Positions 1-5,982 of a DNA stretch of 9,689 nucleotides are shown here, piece by piece. Made by a program: the position numbers and the translations under genes. The stretch's first letter is position 1; every line of letters starts with the position of its first letter. The stretch comes from Bacillota bacterium (lineage in GTDB: Bacteria > Bacillota > Dethiobacteria > DTU022), in assembly GCA_012510625.1 (NCBI GenBank), contig JAAZHP010000059.1, positions 1 to 9,689 on the forward strand. Direction: 5' to 3'. The notes under the pieces are model-generated. The model saw nothing but the letters and a program-made list of their open reading frames with translations. It made no database searches and was not told the DNA's origin.

Positions 1-998
1 GAATCGATGGTGGACATGATCCCGGCGAAGACGCCGGCCACGAAAAATCCGGAGAGACCGTAAGGCAGGTAATGCAGGATAGTGGTGAAGACGGCTTCAT
101 CGATGGGTATGATGAAGCCGGGATACTCGGCCCAGGCAATCAATCCCACCGAAACGAGAATGCGATCTACAAAAAGCCAGAAGCAGACCATGGCCATGAA
201 TGCGCGCAGCGCGGTCTTATGATCCCTGGCGGCGAAAAAGCGCTGGTAAAAGGCCGGCTCCACCAGGAGTGTTAAACTGGAGGCTGCATAGACACCGAGG
301 ATGATCCAGGATGTATAGCTGCCCAGGGGATCGAGGTGCCATTCGGGGTTAAGCGCCAGGATGTTGCTCCAGCCTCCATTGACGATCAACGCGATGGGCA
401 CGGATATTATTACCCCGGAAAACATGAGCGCAAACTGGAGCATATCGGTCACCGCCACCGCCCACAGCCCGCCAAGGAGAGTATAGACAACAGCAAATGC
501 TCCGCCCACCAGCGCCCCCAGCCAGGCCGGCCAGCCCAGCAGCACATTGAAGACTACGCCGCAGGCCATCAGCTGCATCACCGGGACGCAGTAGAAAAAG
601 CTGCCGATGGCTCCAAGAAAACGTGTTATTTTGCCGTAAAAGCGCTCCAGGACATCGGGCAGCGAAAGATCGCCCAGCACCCGCAGCCGGGTCATCAGGA
701 AGAAGCTCATTAATATCATCAGGATATAGTAAGGAGGATAGTAAAAGATATCCGCCGAAGTGCCCTCCGAATACATGAACCCGGCATCGGCAAAAAAGTA
801 CATCCCGCAATAATAGGAGGCCATCAGTGTGCCTACCAGAACGGGCAGGGTCAAAGCCCTTCCGGCAACCAGGAAATCTTCAAATTCTTTCACCTTGCGG
901 TAAGCCCACACCCCGACAAAAAACATGCCCACGAAATAGAGTGCGACCAGGATCCAGTCAAATAAATGAATGGTCACGCTGCCTATGCCACTACCCAA
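1..998 (-). CDS. Sodium:solute symporter (SSS family), 3' end beyond the window
   Basis: About 332 residues are visible and the frame is open to the window edge, so the gene is partial. It is a polytopic membrane protein: hydrophobic segments lie near residues 13-31, 50-72, 90-104, 125-153, 158-178, 188-207, 230-246, 268-290 and 311-330. SSS-family hallmarks are the stretch YTLLGGLWAVAVTDMLQ (172-188), EPAFYQRFFAARD (247-259) and GIMSTIDS at the edge, which matches the conserved (S/A)xMSTxDS region near the Na2 sodium site. Such proteins couple Na+ entry to uptake of small solutes. The start is TTG at 998, preceded by AGGGGGT with 7 bases of spacing; a GTG seven codons downstream in a run without a good ribosome binding site is the alternative. 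It follows pylC by 130 bases on the same strand. A role in importing a methylated amine or betaine is inferred only from context; the substrate cannot be read from the sequence. Confidence 0.93.
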   Translation of the reverse strand, partial: MGSGIGSVTIHLFDWILVALYFVGMFFVGVWAYRKVKEFEDFLVAGRALTLPVLVGTLMASYYCGMYFFADAGFMYSEGTSADIFYYPPYYILMILMSFFLMTRLRVLGDLSLPDVLERFYGKITRFLGAIGSFFYCVPVMQLMACGVVFNVLLGWPAWLGALVGGAFAVVYTLLGGLWAVAVTDMLQFALMFSGVIISVPIALIVNGGWSNILALNPEWHLDPLGSYTSWIILGVYAASSLTLLVEPAFYQRFFAARDHKTALRAFMAMVCFWLFVDRILVSVGLIAWAEYPGFIIPIDEAVFTTILHYLPYGLSGFFVAGVFAGIMSTID

Positions 999-1003
999 GG
1001 TTG

Positions 1004-1086
1004 TTACCCCCTTTTTAAATATTGTTGCCTCAACCCCGATGGCGGTAGCTTTCGCCGCTGCTCGAAGGGCAGTAAAACCACCTCCT
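1004..1086 (-). other. Leader of the symporter gene: strong SD, possible 22-codon leader ORF, small hairpins
   Basis: On the minus strand a near-consensus Shine-Dalgarno, AGGAGGT (1086-1080), has no ATG, GTG or TTG at normal spacing. A CTG lies 8 bases on (1072) and opens 22 codons ending in TAA at 1006-1004, five bases before the symporter TTG and inside its ribosome binding site. The stretch can also form small hairpins: CTGC/GCAG (1058-1061 with 1069-1072), GGCG/CGCC (1041-1044 with 1053-1056), and a GTTG/CAAC pair near 1025-1035. It could be a translated leader peptide, a structured leader, or nothing. I recognise no known riboswitch class. Confidence 0.2.
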
Positions 1087-1103
1087 TTTCCCAGGATAGC
1101 ATA

Positions 1104-1125
1104 TTAAATCAGCCGGCTGGTTTAA
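1104..1125. repeat. 22-bp near-perfect inverted repeat just after the pylC stop
   Basis: TTAAATCAGCC and GGCTGGTTTAA abut with no spacer and match at 10 of 11 positions as an inverted repeat. It lies 4 bases beyond the pylC stop codon, between pylC and the symporter. As RNA it would need to sacrifice central pairs to form a loop, and no U-run follows on either strand, so it is not a standard terminator. It could be a dyad operator: on the minus strand a weak TTAAAC / TATGCT pair with 16-bp spacing overlaps it. Function is unknown. Confidence 0.45.
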
Positions 1126-1128
1126 TTT

Positions 1129-2259
1129 CTAAGGACAATTTTTCCCTAGGGCCTCCATCGCTGCCCGGCGCCGCGACCAGGCTTCTTCCAGGCTGGCGCC
1201 GCAGAATATAAGGATGGCCGCCCACCCGGAAGCGCCCTCCCGGAAGCTGGTCAGAGCGGCATCCGCCCCGTAGTAATCCTCGTAATAGCGCAGCGGGCCC
1301 GCCCCGGAGATGACCCGCTCGCCCATGACTTCCAGGCATCCGCCCTGGGCCCGGATCTGCTCGTAGATCACCGCCCGGCGCCGCTCCGGCCGGGGCGAGG
1401 GCGGCAGGCGGTTCGCGGAAAAAATCCAGTAAAGCGCCTCCAGCATGTTGAACCCGGTGGCATGGTAGACGGTAACCGGGGTCTGGCTGGGCAGCCGGGC
1501 GTCAATTTCCAGCAGCTTTAAACCCTCTACGGTGTAAATGGCCTCCAGGTCCATCAGGCCCTGCAGTTTCAAGGCGGCGGCAATATCCACGGCGAACTTT
1601 TCAAGCTGCCGGGCCGGGGCTTCGGGCAGAGCCGCCGGGGCCACGACGCGCTTGCAGTCATAAGCCTCGTCAACGTGGATCTCCGTGATCTCCAGCGCCC
1701 GGTAGGCGCCGCCGCAGCCGAGCACCTCGATGGAATAACCGGGCCCCTCCATGTACTCCTCCATGATCCAGGCGCCTTCTTTTCCGGCCAAATCTTCCCT
1801 GAAAGCGGAAAGCTGCTGCGGCGTATGCAGAATTGTCACTCCACGGCTGCCGCTCTCAGAGGCCGGTTTTGCCAGCAGCGGAAAGCCGGCTTCAGGGTAG
1901 GGCCGGGGAAAAGGCAGCCCCAGGCTGCGAAAGAGGCGGTTCGACCTCTTCTTGCAGGAGCTGACCCGGTAGGCCGCGTCATCAAAGGCCAGGGGAATCT
2001 GCGCCGCGGCGGCAAATTCCTGCAGCAGCTCCAGCGCCGCCTGGTTTTCCAGGGCGGGAACAATGAAATCGCATTCCCCGACGATCTCCCTCCAGGGCCC
2101 CTCCGGAGAGAGAAGCTCCACCTGCACAAAGTGATCGGCAAAACCGGCCGCGGGCACATGGCTCTCCCGGTCCAGCACCACCGTCTCCCAGCCGGCCCGC
2201 TGCGCCAGGTAGGTGGCTTCCACCCCCTGCAAACGGCCTCCCACTATTGCCACCCGCAT
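1129..2259 (-). CDS. pylC: PylC, 3-methylornithine-L-lysine ligase (ATP-grasp)
   Basis: PylC joins (3R)-3-methyl-D-ornithine to the epsilon-amino group of L-lysine with ATP, the second step of pyrrolysine synthesis. The 376-residue protein opens with a Rossmann-like pre-ATP-grasp segment, MRVAIVGGRLQGVEATYLAQ, close to known PylC N-termini. The ATP-grasp core follows: the glycine-rich loop LLAKPASESGSRGV (128-141), MEEY (166-169), and the metal/ATP segment EIDARLPSQTP (251-261). Length is near the usual 360-380. I chose the second ATG (2259): AGAGGAG (2272-2266) directly abuts the first ATG at 2265 but sits 6 bases from the second, and homologues begin MRVAxxGG. It starts 15 bases after the pylB stop, so the two are probably translationally coupled. 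The stop is amber TAG (1131-1129); suppression would add 32 codons after the TAG, to TGA at 1032-1030. The family call is secure; the meaning of the TAG is not. Confidence 0.96.
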   Translation of the reverse strand: MRVAIVGGRLQGVEATYLAQRAGWETVVLDRESHVPAAGFADHFVQVELLSPEGPWREIVGECDFIVPALENQAALELLQEFAAAAQIPLAFDDAAYRVSSCKKRSNRLFRSLGLPFPRPYPEAGFPLLAKPASESGSRGVTILHTPQQLSAFREDLAGKEGAWIMEEYMEGPGYSIEVLGCGGAYRALEITEIHVDEAYDCKRVVAPAALPEAPARQLEKFAVDIAAALKLQGLMDLEAIYTVEGLKLLEIDARLPSQTPVTVYHATGFNMLEALYWIFSANRLPPSPRPERRRAVIYEQIRAQGGCLEVMGERVISGAGPLRYYEDYYGADAALTSFREGASGWAAILIFCGASLEEAWSRRRAAMEALGKNCP

Positions 2260-2274
2260 GGCCATCTCCTCTCT

Positions 2275-3369
2275 TCAGCCCGTCAGGCGGCTGTTTTGGG
2301 CCCGCCGGATCCAGCCCGCATATTCCCGGGCCGTAGCCGCGGCCAGGCCCATCCTGGCCAGCTCTGATGATACTCTTTCCGCCGTGCGGCAGCCTTCATC
2401 CACCTGCAGGGTGCTGTTGGAGACCCCCTGCAGCCCGGAGCGGGGCGGAATGAGCGAGGTGACCACGTTGGCCCCCGCCTCCATCCTCGTTTTCAGGCCT
2501 TCAATTCCATCCACGTCCAGCGAAGCCGGAATGAGCCGATCCGGGAAAAGAAGGCGCAGCAGGGCGATTATTTTCAGCTCGCGGAGCCGCGGCGGAGTGG
2601 GGTGATCCTCCAGCGGCGTCCCCGCCTGCGGGATAAAGCTCATTACCCTGACCTGATGCGCGCCCAGTTCTGCCATGGCCCTGAAAGAGTTCACAATATC
2701 GACGGGAGTCTCGCCCACGCCGGCAAGGATGCCCTCTTCAATCAAGAAGCCGAGCCTGAGGGCGGTGCGCTTCATCTCCATGCGGTAGTCGTAATCCTGG
2801 CCCAGGCGGAGCCTGCGGTAAAGGGAGCGGTTGTGGGTCTCCTGGTAGCAGGCAAACCATTTCACCCCTTCGCGGGCCAGGGCGGACAGCGCCGCCGGTG
2901 ACAGGGTGCCCGGGGAGATCATCAGGGGCAGGCCGGTCTTGTTTTTAATAAAACGCACCATGCCGATGAGCCGCTCTTCCCCGCCCTCCCGGTAATAGAG
3001 GGGATCTTCCCCCATGGTCAGATCAAGAAGGTGGACCCCCGATTCGGCCAGCTTCACTGCCGCCTCGCCGAGCTCCTCCCGGGTTTTCCGGTAGCGGCGG
3101 ACAAGGCTGTTCGGCGCCCGGTAGCAGCAGAAGCTGCAGCGGTTGCGGCACCAGGTTGAAAAGAGAAGAAAACCGTAGAGGAAAACCTTCCGGCCGAAAT
3201 ACCTTTCGCGCAGGAGCCGGGCCGTTTTAAAGAGCTGCTCCAACTCTTCCCGCTCTTCCAGGCCGAGCAAATACAATATCTCTTCGTCAGCCAGCGGCTT
3301 CTCCGCAAGTGCCTTCTCCAGGCATTTTTCCAGCTCCGGGCGGCTTCCGGAAAAATTAATTCCAGTCAT
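2275..3369 (-). CDS. pylB: PylB, 3-methylornithine synthase (radical SAM)
   Basis: PylB is the radical S-adenosylmethionine mutase that rearranges L-lysine to (3R)-3-methyl-D-ornithine, the first step of pyrrolysine synthesis. The 364-residue protein (family about 350) carries the radical SAM cysteine motif CRNRCSFC: Cys74, Cys78 and Cys81, CxxxCxxC, ligating a [4Fe-4S] cluster. Further family features are the run LLDLTMGEDPLYY (114-126), ISPG (151-154), the Gly-rich GILAGVGET (213-221), and LIPPRSGLQGVSNS (306-319) late in the barrel, a region characteristic of PylB and related BioB/HydE-type enzymes. ATG at 3369 lies 8 bases after the stop of the corrinoid gene; the best upstream GAGGG is about 13 bases away, so translation probably depends on coupling. 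The stop is TGA. Confidence 0.96.
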   Translation of the reverse strand: MTGINFSGSRPELEKCLEKALAEKPLADEEILYLLGLEEREELEQLFKTARLLRERYFGRKVFLYGFLLFSTWCRNRCSFCCYRAPNSLVRRYRKTREELGEAAVKLAESGVHLLDLTMGEDPLYYREGGEERLIGMVRFIKNKTGLPLMISPGTLSPAALSALAREGVKWFACYQETHNRSLYRRLRLGQDYDYRMEMKRTALRLGFLIEEGILAGVGETPVDIVNSFRAMAELGAHQVRVMSFIPQAGTPLEDHPTPPRLRELKIIALLRLLFPDRLIPASLDVDGIEGLKTRMEAGANVVTSLIPPRSGLQGVSNSTLQVDEGCRTAERVSSELARMGLAAATAREYAGWIRRAQNSRLTG

Positions 3370-3377
3370 TTTAGTGT

Positions 3378-4031
3378 TTAGCGCCCTCTTTCCGCCAGCA
3401 GTTCGAAAATCTTCCTGACCCCATCATTGGCGTCTTCGGCGTAGGCGTCCGCGCCGATGCGCCTGGCCCAGCGCTCGGTTACCGGGGCTCCCCCCACGAT
3501 GGTGATGAAGCGTTCGCGGAGGCCGGCTTTGCGCAGGGCCTCCTCCAGCTCTTTCTGCCCGGCCATGGTCGTGGTCAACAAGGCGCTCGTGCCGATGACG
3601 TCCGCGTCGAGCTCCACCGCCTTCCGGATAATCGTCTCCGCCGGCACGTCCCGCCCCAGGTCATGAACTTCCAGGCCGCAGGCGCGCATTAAAGAGACCA
3701 CGATGCCCTTGCCGATATCGTGGATGTCGCCTTCCACGGTGGCGATGACCACCCTGCCGGCGGCTTCCCGCCGCTCCACGGAGATGGCCTCGTTCAGCAT
3801 GCCGGAGACGGACTTCATTATCTCGGCGCACTGGATCAACTCCGGCAAAAAGAGCTCGCCGCGTTCAAACAAGTCTCCCACCTGGATCAGGCCCCTGGTA
3901 AAACCCTGCTCTATTACAACCAGGGGATCGACTCCCAACTCCAGGGCTTTGCGGGCCACCGCCAGCGCCCTGTCGGGGTCACGCTCCACAATTGCCGCCG
4001 CCGCTTCCTGCAATAAAGCTTCCCGGCTCAT
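3378..4031 (-). CDS. Methylamine-type corrinoid protein (MtmC/MtbC/MttC family)
   Basis: This is a small cobalamin-binding methyl carrier of the kind that takes a methyl group from a methylamine methyltransferase and passes it to a second methyltransferase or to a folate/CoM acceptor. The 217-residue protein has a helical cap domain (about 1-90, with ELFLPELIQCAEIM at 59-72) and a B12-binding Rossmann domain with GDIHDIGK (101-108). His104 of the DxHxxG motif is the expected lower cobalt ligand. SALLTTTM (149-156) and IVGGAPV (178-184) follow as in the family. ATG 4031 has AAAGGAG 9 bases upstream and lies 37 bases after the pylD stop. Its place between pylD and pylB is unusual: it is the only non-biosynthetic gene inside the pyl set. 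Whether the partner uses mono-, di- or trimethylamine, or another quaternary amine, cannot be told, so I give no symbol. Confidence 0.93.
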   Translation of the reverse strand: MSREALLQEAAAAIVERDPDRALAVARKALELGVDPLVVIEQGFTRGLIQVGDLFERGELFLPELIQCAEIMKSVSGMLNEAISVERREAAGRVVIATVEGDIHDIGKGIVVSLMRACGLEVHDLGRDVPAETIIRKAVELDADVIGTSALLTTTMAGQKELEEALRKAGLRERFITIVGGAPVTERWARRIGADAYAEDANDGVRKIFELLAERGR

Positions 4032-4068
4032 AATCTCATGCTCCTTTCTGCTAAAAGGCTGTGATTAA

Positions 4069-4932
4069 TCAGCTTTCGCCCGGCTGCGGTGCGGGAAAGC
4101 TATGTCCCGCCGCCGCTGCCAGCATGGCCGCGACGCCCAGCTCAAGGGAATCGTGCAAAAAGCGGCCGCCAAGCGCCTGCCGGGCGGCCGGGGTTAATCC
4201 ATGCGGCACCCCGGGAGAGACAACTATGGTCTGCTCGCCTACATGCTGCCGGTCAATAATTCCGGGAGCCGGGCAGGCATCAATAATCAACCGGCAGCGC
4301 GCCAGCGCCCGGGCCAGGGAGCATTCGACGGCAAGGGGCGGGCAGGGGAAGGCCGCCTGGAGGCGGCGCTTAAGCCCTTTGCTGCGGCGGGCATCAATGT
4401 CGTAAAGGACGACCCCGGATCCCGACTTTATCAGCTGCCGGGCGGCGCTCTCCCCCACCCTGCCGCAGCCGATCACCAGGGTCTCCTTTCCCTTTAAGCC
4501 GCCGGCCATCTGCTCCAGGGAAACGGCAAAAATGGCCCCCGTGGCCGCCGCGTTATCTATGGTCCGGGCCAGGCGGCTGTTGTAAGCGATAAAGCGCTGA
4601 TCGTCGGCCATTAACAGCAGCACGGCCTTCCTCTCCAGGGCTTCGGCAAAGCCGGCCACATCACTGCTTCCGGTGATAAATGCGGGAAAGCCGAGGTGCC
4701 GGGCGATGGCGGCCACGGCCCCGGCAAAGCCTTCGATCACTCCCAGGCCGGCGTTAACGGGAATTACCGCCGTTTTCAAGGATGAACGCGGCAGCGCCTC
4801 CGGGTTCTGCTGCGAAATGGTGCGGCAGGCCAGCTGCCACATGCTTAAACCGGTCTTCTCGCGCAGCCGCCGGTCATGAGTTTCCAGGTTCCGGGCAATG
4901 GGGATCACATTTTGAGAAGTAAGCCTGGTCAA
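4069..4932 (-). CDS. pylD: PylD, pyrrolysine synthase (NAD-dependent dehydrogenase)
   Basis: PylD oxidises 3-methylornithyl-N6-lysine with NAD+; spontaneous loss of ammonia and ring closure give pyrrolysine, the last step of the pathway. The 287-residue protein has an N-terminal substrate domain with the PylD-like block IPVNAGLGVIEGFAGAV (57-73), then a Rossmann domain with dinucleotide motif LVIGCGRVGESA (152-163) and an acidic residue after the next strand (YDID, 177-180), typical for NAD. The C-terminal segment IVVSPGVPHGLT (236-247) also fits the family. The start is TTG at 4932 with GGGGGTG 5 bases upstream; no ATG serves in this frame nearby. It begins 27 bases after the pylSc stop. Cys156 replaces the Leu seen in some archaeal GLGRVG motifs, a mild change. 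Confidence 0.95.
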   Translation of the reverse strand: MTRLTSQNVIPIARNLETHDRRLREKTGLSMWQLACRTISQQNPEALPRSSLKTAVIPVNAGLGVIEGFAGAVAAIARHLGFPAFITGSSDVAGFAEALERKAVLLLMADDQRFIAYNSRLARTIDNAAATGAIFAVSLEQMAGGLKGKETLVIGCGRVGESAARQLIKSGSGVVLYDIDARRSKGLKRRLQAAFPCPPLAVECSLARALARCRLIIDACPAPGIIDRQHVGEQTIVVSPGVPHGLTPAARQALGGRFLHDSLELGVAAMLAAAAGHSFPAPQPGES

Positions 4933-4959
4933 CAGTTCACCCCCGGCTTATCTTTACAA

Positions 4960-5796
4960 TTAAATATTCAGGCGGACCCCGTCCAGGTAGCTCAGGCTTC
5001 TGCCCACGCTGCTGATGCTGCTGCTCTTCTGCGCCGCCTGGATCATCCTCTCCAGGCCGAAGCCAATGCCCACCCAGGGGACGGTTATGCCCCAGTTTTC
5101 GTCCAGCGGATGGGGGCCGAGCGCCGCCGAGCCCAGCTCCACCCCCCCGGCCACAATGTCGGTAGTTTCACCGTAGACTTCAGAAGCTTTCGACACCAGC
5201 CGGTAATCGTTCAGGCCGGCCGCCTCCATGACCAGGGAGGCGTATTCGGCCATCTTTGTCCGGCACTGCTCCAGCGGCAGCCCCATCTCAACAAGATTGA
5301 GCATGGTGAATTCGCTTAAATGGTGGGCGCCCTGCGATTCCTTGCGGAAGCAGCTGCCGATCTCAAAAATGCGCACCGGGTGCTCCCAGATGCGCAGCAG
5401 GTCTGTTAAGAGGTAGTAGAGGTTTGGAGCCAGCATGGGGCGGAGACATTTGCCGCGATCCACCCAGTAGATCTGTGCATAGAGAGGATGGGCCCCGGTA
5501 ATGGACATCTTCTCCAGGAGCCCCTTTGCCAGCAGCAGCGGGGTGCTGACCTCCACAAAGCCGCAGCCGGTAAGCACTTCGGTTAACCTGCTTTTCAGGC
5601 GGCAGAGCAGGGGCCGGCGGTGCTCCTTTCTCAGCTTTTCCAGGCGTTCTTTTGCGGCGGCCCGCAGCTTCTTTTCATATTCTAAAAAGGCCCGGTCCCG
5701 CTCCGCGCTGCCGGGAAAAGAGAGGCTGCGTATCTCCTCGCCGGCATTGAGCTCGGTTAATCTCTGGTACTGGGTCTCCGTCCAGCTAACAGCCAA
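4960..5796 (-). CDS. pylSc: PylSc, catalytic domain of pyrrolysyl-tRNA synthetase
   Basis: This is the class II synthetase core that activates pyrrolysine and charges tRNA-Pyl. The 278 residues include LRPMLAPNLY (118-127), RKESQGAHHLSEFTMLN (151-167) and motif 3, GIGFGLERM (243-251). Aligned by eye to Methanosarcina PylRS, the Pyl pocket keeps Ala123, Leu126, Tyr127, Asn167, Tyr208 and Trp241 (archaeal A302, L305, Y306, N346, Y384, W417); C348 is Val169 here. The C-terminus SLSYLDGVRLNI matches bacterial PylSc. The frame extends up to an ATG at 5898, but that lies inside pylT and would translate the tRNA. TTG at 5796 has GGGGGTG (5808-5802) 5 bases upstream and gives MAVSWTETQYQRL, aligning with the Desulfitobacterium N-terminus. 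It needs PylSn, encoded just upstream, for strong tRNA binding. The stop is TAA. Confidence 0.96.
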   Translation of the reverse strand: MAVSWTETQYQRLTELNAGEEIRSLSFPGSAERDRAFLEYEKKLRAAAKERLEKLRKEHRRPLLCRLKSRLTEVLTGCGFVEVSTPLLLAKGLLEKMSITGAHPLYAQIYWVDRGKCLRPMLAPNLYYLLTDLLRIWEHPVRIFEIGSCFRKESQGAHHLSEFTMLNLVEMGLPLEQCRTKMAEYASLVMEAAGLNDYRLVSKASEVYGETTDIVAGGVELGSAALGPHPLDENWGITVPWVGIGFGLERMIQAAQKSSSISSVGRSLSYLDGVRLNI

Positions 5797-5831
5797 GGGA
5801 ACACCCCCGCGGGAATAATTGCAGAAATAAT

Positions 5832-5903
5832 TGGCGGGGAGTCCGGGAGTTTCACCCGGCTGCGCGGGTTTAGAGTCCGCGTGATCCTTCCGATCCACCC
5901 CCC
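5832..5903 (-). tRNA. pylT: tRNA-Pyl, amber suppressor (anticodon CUA)
   Basis: This 72-base gene, with CCA encoded, folds as the unusual tRNA-Pyl. It has a 7-bp acceptor GGGGGGT/ACTCCCC, a single base before the D arm, D stem GATC/GATC with a 5-base loop GGAAG, an extended anticodon stem, loop CTCTAAA with anticodon CTA (positions 5873-5871), a 3-base variable loop CAG, T stem CCGGG/CCCGG with loop TGAAACT lacking the usual TTC, and discriminator G. It differs from the Desulfitobacterium tRNA-Pyl as I recall it at a handful of bases. The sixth anticodon-stem pair, next to the loop, is an A-C mismatch. It sits 79 bases after pylSn and 35 before pylSc, so it is probably cut out of the operon transcript. 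I see no convincing promoter of its own. Confidence 0.97.
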
Positions 5904-5982
5904 GTGTTTGCCTGTCCGCCGCGCAGGAAGATGGGCACAGGCCGCTCTTCCCCGTTCAACCTATGATAAAGGCAACTGCACT

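Noticed and set aside
349..810. Minus-strand frame of 153 codons within the symporter gene
   Set aside because: It lies out of frame within the clear SSS transporter coding sequence and has no recognisable domain.
1675..2367. Open frame of 230 codons on the plus strand opposite pylC and the pylB end
   Set aside because: Low-complexity, Pro/Arg/Gly-rich translation produced by the GC-rich antisense of a secure gene; no domain or ribosome binding site seen.
5797..5898. Longer PylSc beginning at the ATG at 5898
   Set aside because: The added 34 codons lie mostly inside pylT and match no PylSc N-terminus; TTG 5796 has a good ribosome binding site.
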